Assembly: GCA_963733935.1 (NCBI GenBank)
Contig: CAVTEQ010000007.1
Coordinates: 186,001-250,000, forward strand
Direction: 5' to 3'
DNA: 64,000 nt
DNA from: JAHFUA01 sp963733935
Lineage (GTDB): Bacteria; Acidobacteriota; Terriglobia; Terriglobales; Acidobacteriaceae
The translations under genes were made by a program, and so were the position numbers. A model generated the notes under the pieces. The model did not search any database. It saw only the letters and a program-made list of their open reading frames with translations, and was not told the DNA's origin. Shown here one piece after another: positions 1 through 10,183 of the stretch; positions within the stretch are counted from its first letter, which is position 1; each line of letters opens with the position of its first letter.

Positions 1-396
1 GAGCTTCGCGGGCTCGAGCAGGTCGTACTCGTAATTCTGCTCGATGACGCCCAGCTTGTCGGGCTCGTTGACCGAGCGCAAGTGCACGGTTGCCGGGTTG
101 ACCGTGGCGGCGATGTCCATCAGTTTGAGGCGAAAAGTCCCGCGCGGCAGGCTCAATTGCCGCACGTCGCGCACCAGGGCGATATTCGAGTTGTAGACCG
201 TCACCGCCAGATCGGTCTGGTCGTTGAGGCTCGTGCTCTGGTCGCGAGAAGCTTCGGCAGCGCGGTCCGCCTGCGCCGATTGCGGCCCCGGCAACGGAGC
301 GGCAGAGAAGGCGAGCCCTGCGCCAATCAGGATCGCAACTGGAATTGCTGAACGCCAGGACAGCCGTGAGCATCTGGATCGAACGTTTAAGGCCAT
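1..396 (-). CDS. DUF4139-type exported protein, N-terminal part (runs off the window)
   Basis: The reading frame is open from an ATG at 396 to the window edge, giving 132 codons with no stop, so only the N-terminus is present. Residues about 17-33 form a hydrophobic segment (AIPVAILIGAGLAFSAAP), consistent with a signal peptide. The following stretch has the pattern LAVTVYNSNIALVRDVRQL and a later TVNPATVHLRSV, which resembles the start of DUF4139-family proteins of unknown function. A periplasmic or surface protein is the likely product. Family assignment is from memory of the motif and is moderate; the export signal is clearer. Confidence 0.6.
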   Translation of the reverse strand, partial: MALNVRSRCSRLSWRSAIPVAILIGAGLAFSAAPLPGPQSAQADRAAEASRDQSTSLNDQTDLAVTVYNSNIALVRDVRQLSLPRGTFRLKLMDIAATVNPATVHLRSVNEPDKLGVIEQNYEYDLLEPAKL

Positions 397-540
397 GTGG
401 TTTTCCCCCGCTGAATTTTCCCTCTTTATCAGAACGCGGCCGACCCGGGTTCTTGCACTGGCGCGAGGCGTTCAGCGGGTGCGAGTGGAGTGGAGGTAGG
501 CCTCGGCCGAATCGCGCAAAGTTCGAAGAGCCGTTACACT

Positions 541-1017
541 CTAGTCTTCTTCCTTCAATTGCTCGGCCAGGTAACCCTCGATGCCGATCTCGCCGATGGC
601 GTGCAGTTCGCCCTCGAGGTGGTCGATGTGCTCTTCCTCGTCGACCAGGATCTTCTCCAGCAGCTCGCGCGAGCCGTTGTCCTTGGCGGCGACGCAGGTC
701 TGGATGCCGGCATTCAGCTGCTTCACGGCATTCAACTCGAGCCGCAGGTCGCTCTCCAGTTGCTGCTTGACGTTGGTCCCGATGTTGATCTTGAAGTAGT
801 CGCTCATATTGGGCGTGCCCTCGAGCAGCAGAATGCGCTCCATCAGGATCTCGGCGTGCTTCATCTCGCCGATGGACTCCTTCTTGGTCTCGCTCGCCAG
901 GCGATGGTAGCCCCAGTGCTCGCACATCTCGGCGTGCAGGAAATACTGGTTGATGGCCGTCAGCTCGGCTTTCAGCGCTTCGCTGAGTACAGCAAGAACT
1001 TTGGGATCACCTTTCAC
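541..1017 (-). CDS. bfr: Bacterioferritin
   Basis: Iron-storage ferritin-like protein with ferroxidase activity, cytoplasmic, normally a haem-containing 24-mer. Starting at the GTG at 1017 the product begins MKGDPKVLAVL and is 158 residues, exactly the length of E. coli Bfr. A GAGGAG ribosome site lies 7 bases before that GTG, whereas the ATG at 1032 that would lengthen the protein overlaps this site and is unlikely. Ferroxidase motifs are visible: ELTAINQYFLHA in helix A, GEMKHAEILMERI in helix B (Met52 is the expected haem ligand), and DEEEHIDHLE in helix D. It stands alone, with no ferredoxin partner (bfd) in the neighbouring spacer. Confidence 0.95.
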   Translation of the reverse strand: MKGDPKVLAVLSEALKAELTAINQYFLHAEMCEHWGYHRLASETKKESIGEMKHAEILMERILLLEGTPNMSDYFKINIGTNVKQQLESDLRLELNAVKQLNAGIQTCVAAKDNGSRELLEKILVDEEEHIDHLEGELHAIGEIGIEGYLAEQLKEED

Positions 1018-1070
1018 GATGGCTCTCCTCATTCAGTAAGTTGCGACCAAGAATACCAGACCGCCCTGAC

Positions 1071-1144
1071 GTAGCGCCGGCATCTTGCCGGCCCGAGGCG
1101 CGGGCGAGACGCCCGCGAGACAGCCGCCGAGACGGCGGCGCTAC
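1071..1144. repeat. Three-hairpin GTAGCGCC palindromic element
   Basis: A 74-bp element bounded by GTAGCGCCG and CGGCGCTAC. Inside are three perfect 6-bp stems with 5-base loops: 1076-1092 (GCCGGC/ATCTT), 1100-1116 (GCGGGC/GAGAC) and 1123-1139 (GCCGCC/GAGAC). The second and third share the loop GAGAC with different stems, so structure rather than stem sequence is kept. It lies between bacterioferritin and the aldehyde dehydrogenase gene. Similar elements are, as far as I recall, dispersed in other acidobacterial and verrucomicrobial DNA; only one copy is seen here. Confidence 0.8.
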
Positions 1145-1314
1145 ATTCGACCGGGCGAAATGAGCTACAATTTCCCAAAGCAAGGGGGCGCCGCTCGCCT
1201 TAGCGGCGTTTACTATCCGCAAGAACTTCTCCCATGCCACGTGCATGCGTTGCGCAACTGAGTGGAAAGATTCGGAACCCGTGATCGAATTCAACCGATG
1301 GAGCGAAGGAGGAA

Positions 1315-2812
1315 ATGATGGCGACCGCGCTGACAAGCCCTGAACTGGAAGACAAAGTATCAAGCTTCATTAAGAAAGACCGCAAGATGCTGATCAATGG
1401 GAAATGGGTGGAAGCCGCCTCCGGCAAGACTTTCCCTTCCTACAATCCGGCCACCGGCGAAGTGATGGCCCGCATTGCCGAAGGCGACCGCGAGGACATT
1501 GACCGCGCCGTGAAGGCCGCTCGCGGCGCTTTTGAAAACGGTCCCTGGCGCAAGATGAGCCCCTCCGAGCGCGGCCGCGCCATCTGGAAGCTCGGTGACC
1601 TGGTCGAGAAGAATCTGGCAGAGTTGGCTGAACTGGAAATGCTGGACAACGGCAAGCCGCTCAAGATCGCCCGCATCGCCGACGTCCCCCTCACCGCCGA
1701 CATGTTCCGCTACATGGCGGGATGGGCCACCAAGATCGAGGGCAACACCATTCCAATTTCCATGCCGGGAAAGTTCCTGGCCTACACCCTGCGGGAACCC
1801 GTGGGAGTCATTGGGCAGATCATCCCGTGGAACTTCCCGCTGTTGATGGCAGCCTGGAAGCTGGCTCCAGCATTGGCCGCCGGCTGCACGGTGGTGCTGA
1901 AGCCTGCGGAGCAGACGCCTCTTTCCGCGCTCCGCTTGGGCGAGCTCATTCAGGAAGCCGGCATTCCGGACGGAGTAGTCAACATCGTCCCGGGCTACGG
2001 CGAAACTGCGGGCGCGGCGCTGGCCGCTCATCCCGACGTGGACAAAATCGCGTTCACCGGTTCCACCGAAGTGGGCAAGCTGATTGTTCAGGCCGCCACC
2101 GGAAATCTGAAGAAAGTGTCGCTGGAGCTGGGCGGCAAGTCTCCCAACGTCGTCTTCGCCGATGGCGACGTGGATGCCGCGATCGCCGGCTCTTCCATGG
2201 CCATCTTCTTCAACCACGGACAGTGCTGCTGCGCGGGATCACGCTTGTACATCGAGAAGCCGATCTTCGACAAGGTCGTCGAGGGCGTCTCCGCGCAGGC
2301 CAAGAAAATCAGGGTCGGCCCAGGCTGGGAGAAAACCACTGACATGGGTCCGCTGGTCTCCGAAGAACAGCTCAACCGTGTTTGCGGATACCTGGAGTCC
2401 GGCTTGTCGCAAGGCGCTAAGGCGACCGTTGGCGGCGAGCGGCACGGCGACCAAGGCTACTTCGTGAAGCCTACCGTGCTCGTAGACACGCGTGAAGATA
2501 TGAAGGTCATGCGTGAGGAAATCTTCGGGCCGGTGGTGGCCGCGATTCCTTTCAGCGAGCCGGAAAACGTCATAACTCGCGCCAACGACACCGTGTATGG
2601 CCTGGCGGCGGGCATCTGGACGCGCGACATCGGCAAGGCCCATCGTCTGGCGGCAGCGCTTCGCGCCGGTACGGTGTGGGTCAACTGCTACAACGTCTTC
2701 GATGCCGCCATGCCGTTTGGCGGCTACAAGCAGTCCGGCTGGGGCCGCGAAATGGGTCACGACGCGCTGGAGCTCTACACCGAGGTCAAGTCGGTGTGCA
2801 CCGCGACTGTAG
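1315..2812 (+). CDS. NAD(P)+-dependent aldehyde dehydrogenase (stop codon displaced by frame break)
   Basis: Oxidises aldehydes to acids; ALDH1/2-type cytosolic enzyme of about 498 residues. Visible motifs are PWNFPL, the Rossmann FTGSTEVG, the general-base Glu in SLELGGKSPN, the catalytic Cys in GQCCCAGSR, EEIFGPV and PFGGYKQSGWGRE. An AAGGAGG site ends 2 bases before ATG 1315 and 5 bases before ATG 1318, so 1318 may be the true start. The usual C-terminal ending (Thr-Ala-Leu-stop) is present at 2801-2812, but one extra base near 2806 shifts it out of frame, so the literal reading frame runs on for about 1.2 kb, through a terminator hairpin and antisense to the next gene. That extension is not real protein. 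Substrate is unknown. Confidence 0.9.
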
Positions 2813-2839
2813 GAGCCGGGAAACATTCGTGGATGGAAC

Positions 2840-2867
2840 GAGGGGAGCTGTCGCTCCCCTCTTTTTT
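2840..2867 (+). terminator. Rho-independent terminator after aldehyde dehydrogenase
   Basis: A perfect 9-bp stem, GAGGGGAGC (2840-2848) with GCTCCCCTC (2853-2861), a TGTC loop and then six T (2862-2867). It sits 28 bases after the expected aldehyde dehydrogenase stop at 2812, which supports that stop as the true gene end. Confidence 0.9.
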
Positions 2868-2955
2868 CGTCGTGATCGTGCAGGCGATATTCCGGTCCTG
2901 TTCTGCTTTCAGAACACGCGCGGCGGTCACAACATCAGCGGAAAGCCGCAGACTT

Positions 2956-3963
2956 CTACAACGGCCTGCCCGTGTAATGTTCCGCGCGATGCACGCTGGC
3001 GTGATCTTCCAGCGATTCCAAATGGGTAATGACTTCTGTGGGAAGATCAAGTCCCTCGGGCAGGCGCTCTTCCACCTGGGTTGCCAGGCGGTGCGCCTCG
3101 CCGACCGGCGTGCCCTGGGGGAAGAGCAAATGGACTTCCACCAGCAGGCGGTTTCCAGTAGTGCGGAAGCGCACACCGTGGTACTGCAGGCCGAGTTCGG
3201 CGCAGAGTTGATCCAGCCGGTGGCGCAGGATGCGCCCGATTTCGGGATCGGAGTAATCGAGCAGACCGGTGGCCGAGCGCCAAATCAGCCGCCCTCCCGA
3301 CCACACGATGTTCAACGCCACGGCGATAGCGCACAGCGGGTCGAAGGGCTTCCATCCGGTCACCAGCACCAGGCACAGGCCGCCTACTACCCCGAAGCTG
3401 GTCCAACTGTCGGTGAGCACGTGCTTGCCGTCAGCTTCCAGGATGAGCGAGTGGGTGCGGCGCCCGGTGCGCACCAGGTACCAGCCCAAGCCTGCGTTGA
3501 TCACCGCTGCCGCCAGCACGAACAGCGTGCCCAAGCCCAAGTGTTCCAGCCGCAATCCCGCGAGCCATTTATGAATCGCCGCGTAGAGGATGGCGATGGC
3601 GGCGAGCACGATCATGGCCCCTTCAAAGCCCGCCGAGAAAAATGTGATCCGCTCGTAGCCATAGGGGAATTTGCTGTTGGGCGGGCGCGAACACAGCCAC
3701 AGGCTGAAAGCGGCAAACGCGACCGCCACCACGTGGATGACCGATTCGGCGGCGTCGGAAAAAATGGCGGCCGAGCCAGTGAGCATGTATGCCGCCAGCT
3801 TTCCCGCCATCATCAACACACCGAAAACCAGCGAAGCGCGTATAGCAAAGCGCTGGTCGCGGCGTTCGCGCTCGAGGCGGTCTGGAATTCCCACCATGCC
3901 ATTGTAGGAGAAGGCGGCGCGGTAAGCTATGATCTTCCGCACAGTGACACGGGTGTCGGTCAA
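2956..3963 (-). CDS. Cation diffusion facilitator family transporter
   Basis: Inner-membrane divalent-cation/proton antiporter (zinc, iron, cobalt or similar), 335 residues. After a basic N-terminus there are about six hydrophobic segments. The second carries SAAIFSDAAESVIHV, the first metal-site region, and the fifth carries HVLTDSWTS, the HxxxD half of the family's transport site. The last 90 residues form the soluble cytoplasmic domain (HGVRFRTTGNRLLVEVHLLF). An internal ATG at 3897 (MVGIPDRLERE) would remove 22 residues with no family match and may be the true start; neither start has a clear ribosome site. It converges on the aldehyde dehydrogenase gene. Confidence 0.9.
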   Translation of the reverse strand: MTDTRVTVRKIIAYRAAFSYNGMVGIPDRLERERRDQRFAIRASLVFGVLMMAGKLAAYMLTGSAAIFSDAAESVIHVVAVAFAAFSLWLCSRPPNSKFPYGYERITFFSAGFEGAMIVLAAIAILYAAIHKWLAGLRLEHLGLGTLFVLAAAVINAGLGWYLVRTGRRTHSLILEADGKHVLTDSWTSFGVVGGLCLVLVTGWKPFDPLCAIAVALNIVWSGGRLIWRSATGLLDYSDPEIGRILRHRLDQLCAELGLQYHGVRFRTTGNRLLVEVHLLFPQGTPVGEAHRLATQVEERLPEGLDLPTEVITHLESLEDHASVHRAEHYTGRPL

Positions 3964-4329
3964 CTGCTACAACGTACTTCGATAAATCGGCGATGGGAGC
4001 CGCGTTGAACGGATTCTTGTCCGTAAGCACCTTCTGGCTTCTGCCCTCGCGTCACACGCCGCCGATGTACTGCCGATTGAGTTTGGTCAGTGGATTCATC
4101 GCCCGCCTCCGACCTGCTGTCTACTCCTCGTCAGCTTCGAACCTGCTATCGCAGCCCTTGGCAGGACGGCACAATATCGAATGCTCTGGGAGATTACAAC
4201 CCACACCCGGCCGCCAGGCCTGCGCGCGTACAACTGTCCCGGCGGCGCCTTTACGGCGGAAATCAATGAAGCGGCGGGCACGGACTGCCGCACCCGCCGG
4301 GTTGAGGTTAGCGTTGCTCGGTCGGCAGC
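3964..4329. other. Spacer without a supportable gene
   Basis: About 365 bases between the cation transporter start and the decayed SPFH gene. Short open frames exist on both strands, but none shows a ribosome site, conserved motif or plausible composition. I see no RNA gene here. It may include eroded 3' sequence of the neighbouring pseudogene. Confidence 0.4.
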
Positions 4330-5224
4330 GGCATGAGAATTCCAGATTACCGTCCAGCACGGTGCGCGGAGCCACCATTCGATCTGTCGATGAGACCGCT
4401 GGTTCTCCAGCCGATTCCGTCCAAGAGTTGGGTGGGGTCGAATGGCGGCGCCTTTTAGGCCGCGTCGCTATCGGGGCGATAGAAGTGATGGTGACGTGCC
4501 TAGCTCAACGTCTTGCGGCTCATCCGGCCAAACGACCGCTTTCGCCATCTCCGCTTGCGTCACGGCCAGTTGGTTCCTGGCGCGCTCCGCCTCGGTGATC
4601 GCCTGCGTTTTAAGCGTGATCGTCTGTGGGATCGCCGGCGTAATCGGGGCTTGACGATAAAGCCGAACTGCTGGATCTCACGGCTACTGGCGAGATGGGC
4701 CTGCACCCGCTCGCGACTCTCGCGCAGGAACCGCGCCTTGTTCTCGCCATAGATGTCCTCCAGCGAGTATGTCGACGCTAGCTCGTTCAGAGAGTTGGCA
4801 GATGGCTTTAATGGCTATTCTCCAGATCGTCAGTCAGGTAATGCTCGAGAACCCGGCACGACATCGATGGGTAAGAATCTGATAACGTCACCGCTCACTT
4901 CCGTCCTTCCTTATTGATGAAAACGAACTTATCGTCGACCGTAAAACGCTTGCAGGTGAGGCACTTCAAAGCTGACAAGGACGGGATTCGAGATCTGCGT
5001 CTTCACGGCGACTATAGAACCCGGGATGTGTGGACAGGAATGTCTGGAGGCGACTGGGCCAGGATGGACCTCCACGGCTTCGTAACCGGCGCCGATGCGG
5101 TCACGTGCAATGCTGAGCACGAGGACAATCCGATCCCCTCGGCCAGCGACAGAGAAGCCGGACGATCATCTTCTTGTCGAAAGAACCGAAGGATGGCTTC
5201 ATTGTTGAAAATCCTGGTTGTCAT
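4330..5224 (-). pseudogene. Decayed SPFH/band-7 (slipin/prohibitin-like) membrane protein
   Basis: Read on the minus strand from the ATG at 5224, which keeps a good ribosome site (AAAGGAGG, 5 bases away), consecutive pieces of an SPFH protein appear in different frames. They are a hydrophobic stretch with IVLVLSIARDRIGAGYEAVEV, then FEVPHLQAF, TVDDKFVFINKEG, TYSLEDIYGENKARFL, SSREIQQFGFI and AITEAERARNQLAVTQAE. Their order matches band-7 proteins (anchor, SPFH core, coiled coil), but several indels and stops separate them, so no full-length product is possible. SPFH proteins scaffold membrane microdomains or proteases. The end near 4330 (GILMPLPTEQ) is approximate. Confidence 0.65.
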
Positions 5225-5431
5225 GGCAGCCTCCTTTACTTTGCCACAACCGAGACCTACCGCCTGAAACAATCCGGGAGAAAAATCGATCATTGCCCAT
5301 GGAGCTGTCAGAGGAGATGTGGCTGCCAAATAGCGCAATGAGGCGGGCGTCAGCACCACCAGCAAAAGCGCCGCACTCACGCCGATCCAGAACCACAGGT
5401 CGCTGGGCAGGTGCCTCCAGAGCGAAACAGT

Positions 5432-5791
5432 TCAGGAACCGATTGCCACCGCACAACCATTTCCGCCCGCGCAAGCTTTGCGGCCTCTTTTGTGGCCTAC
5501 TCCTGTAGCACTTATCTGGATGTGAGAAGTTGCCTCCGGAAGCGGAAATACAAGTGCGCCGATCAATGCAAATGTTCCCTGGCAGACGATGCCCTTCGCA
5601 TGGATAAGCCGATAGCCCGGTTTGTTTCCCGGCAACTGAACCATAGTGTCAAAAATTTGCTGGGCAAGATCTTTGTCGGATTGAGGTTCGGCAGTCGAAG
5701 GAACTGTCAGGAGAAGCAGTGCCAGGGCGCCCCCAATGAGTGTAAGCGGCATCCGTCTTCTCAACGCGGGGTGCAATTCTTCGTACCTCAT
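5432..5791 (-). pseudogene. Truncated catalase-like haem peroxidase, N-terminal remnant
   Basis: Begins at ATG 5791 with an AAGGAGAG ribosome site and a signal-like segment (PLTLIGGALALLLLTVPSTA). Residues about 40-75 (QIFDTMVQLPGNKPGYR, then HAKGIVCQGTF) match the start of catalase-related, SrpA-type periplasmic peroxidases. After this the frame loses family resemblance and stops, where an intact protein would be about 350 residues. The next 200 bases on the same strand encode a separate hydrophobic piece (DLWFWIGVSAALLLVVL) in another frame, apparently the debris of a membrane protein. With the SPFH remnant this makes a 1.5-kb zone of decayed genes. Confidence 0.6.
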
Positions 5792-5875
5792 TTCGGTCTC
5801 TCCTTAGCTAAGCTAGGGGCCTTGGCCTGAAGGCAGATTCGCGCGGCGTTTTGCCGAATGCTGATCGTCGAGTGC

Positions 5876-7357
<1,482 letters not shown>

Positions 7358-7392
7358 GATGGGAATGTCCTTTTCTGCTCTTGAAGCCCAAC

Positions 7393-7398
7393 ATTATA
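7393..7398 (-). promoter_or_regulatory. Candidate -10 box for thiC
   Basis: A perfect TATAAT on the minus strand, 36 bases before the thiC ATG. No good -35 hexamer is visible at the usual distance, so the call rests on the -10 box and its position alone. Confidence 0.4.
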
Positions 7399-7551
7399 CG
7401 CCGGAGGCTTCAAGGAGTACCGCGCTCCGGAACTCTTGTGGGAGTTGGTCGCCGGGGCTGGCGTCGTGCCGGGGATGGATCATGTCTTCTTGGATGCAGA
7501 ATTGCAGGATTCGAGACTGGTCATTCGAGCGGGCGTGTGGTTGGAGCGGAG

Positions 7552-7618
7552 AATTTGTAATTGGTAATTTGCGATTTGTGATTTGAAATTACAAATTACA
7601 AATCACCAATTACCAATT
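7552..7618. repeat. Iterated-unit palindrome, AATTGGTAATTTG family
   Basis: The 5' arm (about 7560-7586, iterating AATTGGTAATTTG-like units) is nearly the reverse complement of the 3' arm (about 7590-7618), with a loop of only a few bases. It is very AT-rich inside a GC-rich genome. It starts 10 bases beyond the stop codon of the PilT-type gene, so it lies exactly at that gene's 3' end. Confidence 0.85.
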
Positions 7619-7627
7619 CTTATCGCT

Positions 7628-8800
7628 CTACTCGAACCCTTGCTCCTCCGCCACATCGGCGAGCTGCAGGCGCAGGTTGCCCTCATTGGTGGAGTAAGCC
7701 AAGGCGATCCGCAAGTCGATGACCCCTTCGCGGACCAGCCGTTCCAGCTCGCCGTCAAAGTGCTGCATGCCGTCGTTGCCGCCGTCGCGCATGGCATCGA
7801 GCAGGGTCTTGCCTTCAACCTCGCCGCGCTCGATGTACTCGCGGGTGCGCAGCGTCGATTTCAAAATCTCAATGACGGCCACGCGGCCCGAGCCGTCCTT
7901 GCGCTCCAGGAGGCGCTGGCTGATGAAGTAGCGGAACGATGCGGCCAGCCGCCGTCGCACCGGTTGCTGCTCGTTCAAGGGAAACGCCCCGACAACGCGC
8001 TCCACGGTTTTGGAAGCATCGATGGTATGCAGCGTGGAAAGCACCAGGTGTCCGGTTTCGGCGGCGGTCATGGCGATCTCGATGGTCTCGCGGTCGCGCA
8101 TTTCTCCCACCAGAATCACCTTGGGCGCCTGCCGAAGCGCGGCCCGCAATGCGAGCGCGAAACTCGGCGTATCGCTGTGCAGCTCGCGCTGGTGGATGGT
8201 GGCTTTCTTGTGGCGGTGCAGGAACTCGATCGGGTCTTCGATGGTGATGATGTGCTCGGGGCGGTCGCTGTTGATCTTGTCGATGATCGCCGCCAGGGTC
8301 GAGGATTTGCCCGATCCCGTCGGCCCGGTCACCAGCACGATTCCGTTGCGCAGTTCCGCGATCCTGCCCAGTTGCGGCGGAAGGTTCAGCTCCTCGAAGG
8401 TGGGTACATGGGGCGGAATCACCCGCATGACGATGGCGTAGGTGCCGCGCTGCTGAAAGACGTTCACCCGGAAGCGCGAATGCTGTGCCAGGCCGTAGGA
8501 AAAATCGCAGGCACCATTCTCTTTAAGGATCTGCATCGCCTGCTTGTTTTGGCCGATGAGCTCGGTAGCGATGCGCGAGGTGTGGTCCGGCGTCAGAATC
8601 GGCAAGCCCTCAAACTTCACCGGAACCAGGTGCCCGTTGGACTCTACCTGCGGCGGACGGCCTGGCGAGAAGATCAGGTCGCTGACCCCCTTGCAGGCTC
8701 GCACCATCGCGGAAACCAGACTGGCAGTGGCAGTTGTCTTGGCAGGTTCGGCAGGAGCAGCGACGTTTCCATTGCCCGACACGGTGGTTCCCCAATCCAA
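7628..8800 (-). CDS. pilT: PilT/PilU-type twitching motility retraction ATPase
   Basis: Hexameric ATPase that powers type IV pilus retraction at the inner membrane; about 390 residues. The N-terminal part has the PAS-like PilT domain (DLIFSPGRPPQVESNG). The C-terminal domain has Walker A GPTGSGKSST, the Asp box EDPIEFLH, Walker B VILVGEMRD and the His box TGHLVLSTLHT. The first codon is TTG at 8800; a GTG at 8782 preceded by GGGGA is an equally good start. No other pilus gene is adjacent, so PilT versus PilU cannot be decided. PilZ proteins elsewhere in the window may act in the same process. Confidence 0.92.
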   Translation of the reverse strand: MDWGTTVSGNGNVAAPAEPAKTTATASLVSAMVRACKGVSDLIFSPGRPPQVESNGHLVPVKFEGLPILTPDHTSRIATELIGQNKQAMQILKENGACDFSYGLAQHSRFRVNVFQQRGTYAIVMRVIPPHVPTFEELNLPPQLGRIAELRNGIVLVTGPTGSGKSSTLAAIIDKINSDRPEHIITIEDPIEFLHRHKKATIHQRELHSDTPSFALALRAALRQAPKVILVGEMRDRETIEIAMTAAETGHLVLSTLHTIDASKTVERVVGAFPLNEQQPVRRRLAASFRYFISQRLLERKDGSGRVAVIEILKSTLRTREYIERGEVEGKTLLDAMRDGGNDGMQHFDGELERLVREGVIDLRIALAYSTNEGNLRLQLADVAEEQGFE

Positions 8801-8979
8801 ATTCGCGTTCCGTTATGACAACGAGAATAGCAGGGATTCACTCGCGGTCCGGTTACCGCCCGTTACACGGAAGTACACCGACTGGCGTCTAGGGGCCTCG
8901 GCGCTGCTTGCGGCCTGGATCTAAGACGAGGTCTGGCTTGACCGGGGTCGGTCTCCAGATTAGAGTTCTGTAAGCAGAT

Positions 8980-9453
8980 ATGTCTGGGGTGAAGAGCAAA
9001 TACGTAAAGTTTGGCGTGGCCATTGGGATCATCGTCCTGGGGCTCGCCTACCTGGCATTTACCGGGGTGCAGCAGAGCAAGAGCTACTACGTCACCATCA
9101 AAGAGCTGCGCGGGATGGATTCCAGCGTCTATGCCAAGCGGCTACGCGTGGCCGGCAATGTTGCGCCGGGCTCGATCAAGCGGCAGGGCTCGCATGTGGA
9201 GTTCACGCTGGTGGAGCAGGAGCTGATGCTGCCGGTGGTCTATAACGGCTCCGAGGCACCGCCCGACACTTTTGTCGACAACGCCCAGGCGCTGGCCGAG
9301 GGCAGCTACGGCCGCGACGGCGTCTTCCACGCCAAGATGCTGCAAGCCAAGTGCGCGTCAAAATATGCGCCTAAGGACCAGCAGCAGGGAGCGCCCGCGC
9401 CCGCCCCGGCGACGCAGCGCACCGAGAACCGTCCGCCTAGTTCGCCTTACTGA
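8980..9453 (+). CDS. ccmE: Cytochrome c maturation haem chaperone CcmE, Cys-type
   Basis: Membrane-anchored periplasmic haem carrier of System I cytochrome c biogenesis, 157 residues. One N-terminal transmembrane segment (FGVAIGIIVLGLAYLAF) is followed by the beta-barrel domain (RLRVAGNVAPGSI, then PVVYNGSEAPPDTF). The haem-binding motif, normally HxxxY, reads CASKY here: Cys125 and Tyr129. A CxxxY CcmE is known from some deltaproteobacteria and archaea, where haem binds through Cys. The Pro/Ala-rich tail is typical. It is the first gene of a ccmE-A-B-C-D operon. Confidence 0.95.
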   Translation: MSGVKSKYVKFGVAIGIIVLGLAYLAFTGVQQSKSYYVTIKELRGMDSSVYAKRLRVAGNVAPGSIKRQGSHVEFTLVEQELMLPVVYNGSEAPPDTFVDNAQALAEGSYGRDGVFHAKMLQAKCASKYAPKDQQQGAPAPAPATQRTENRPPSSPY

Positions 9454-9463
9454 GGCTGCCGCG

Positions 9464-10183
9464 CTGCCCAGCGAAGCCAAGCCGCCCGCCACCCCGCCGA
9501 ACGCAGTCCCGATCAGCCTGGAGAAAGTCAGCAAAATCTTTGGCCGCTTTGCCGCGCTGCGCGAGGTCACAGCCAGCTTCGAGGAGCGCCGGGTGTATGC
9601 GATCTTCGGAGATAACGGCGCCGGAAAGTCCACGCTGCTGCGGGTGATCTGCGGATTGGCGCATGCGACGGCCGGCAAAGTCTCGATCTTCGGCAGCCCC
9701 GAGCGCACCGTCTTCACCGCGCGCCTGGGCTATATGGGCCATGCTCCGCTGCTCTACGACGAGATGACCGGCGTCGAGAATTTGCGGTATTTCGCCGGAC
9801 TCTACGGGATCGGCGACAGCGCACGCTGCGAGCAGGCGATTGCTGCAGTCGGTCTCGACCCTGCGCTCACGCGGCGCGTCGGAGAATATTCGCAGGGTAT
9901 GCGCCAGCGGTTGTCGCTGGCGCGGGCGGCGATCCACGATCCTGAGATCCTGCTGCTCGATGAGCCATTTTCCAACCTCGATCCCTCCTCGGCGCGCGCC
10001 ATGGGCCGCCTCGTGGCCGAGATGCGCGACCGCGGCAAGACGATCCTGGTGGTAACACACCAAGCCGCGCACCTGGCCGAGATCGCCGACGAGTCACTGT
10101 GGATGTCGGCAGGGCGCATCGCGGCCTGGGAACGGGGCATAGCCGCGGCCGATCGCTCGGCGGCTTCGGCGGTGATGTCATGA
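9464..10183 (+). CDS. ccmA: Haem exporter ATP-binding subunit CcmA
   Basis: ABC-transporter ATPase that, with CcmB, releases holo-CcmE from CcmC during cytochrome c maturation. Walker A GDNGAGKST, signature SQGMRQRLSLARA, Walker B EILLLDEP and the switch His in VVTHQ are all present. The start is uncertain: the frame stays open far back into ccmE, and the family match begins at ISLEKVSKIFGRFAALR. A CTG at 9464 with GAGG upstream, just after the ccmE stop, gives a sensible length of 239 residues; ATG codons at 9272 and 9365 would lie inside ccmE. The stop overlaps the ccmB start as ATGA. Confidence 0.92.
   Translation: MPSEAKPPATPPNAVPISLEKVSKIFGRFAALREVTASFEERRVYAIFGDNGAGKSTLLRVICGLAHATAGKVSIFGSPERTVFTARLGYMGHAPLLYDEMTGVENLRYFAGLYGIGDSARCEQAIAAVGLDPALTRRVGEYSQGMRQRLSLARAAIHDPEILLLDEPFSNLDPSSARAMGRLVAEMRDRGKTILVVTHQAAHLAEIADESLWMSAGRIAAWERGIAAADRSAASAVMS

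Noticed and set aside
490..1074. Plus-strand open frame over bacterioferritin
   Set aside because: Antisense to a well-supported gene with a good start; composition is that of an antisense shadow.
2813..4008. Continuation of the aldehyde dehydrogenase frame to an 897-residue protein
   Set aside because: It passes through a strong terminator and is antisense to the cation diffusion facilitator gene; the expected C-terminus is at 2812 one base out of frame.
7358..7550. Thiamine (TPP) riboswitch upstream of thiC
   Set aside because: The expected conserved THI-box sequences were not found on the minus strand; only a -10 box is visible.
9272..9463. ccmA start at the ATG at 9272 or 9365
   Set aside because: Both lie inside ccmE and would add an Arg/Pro-rich extension with no family similarity.
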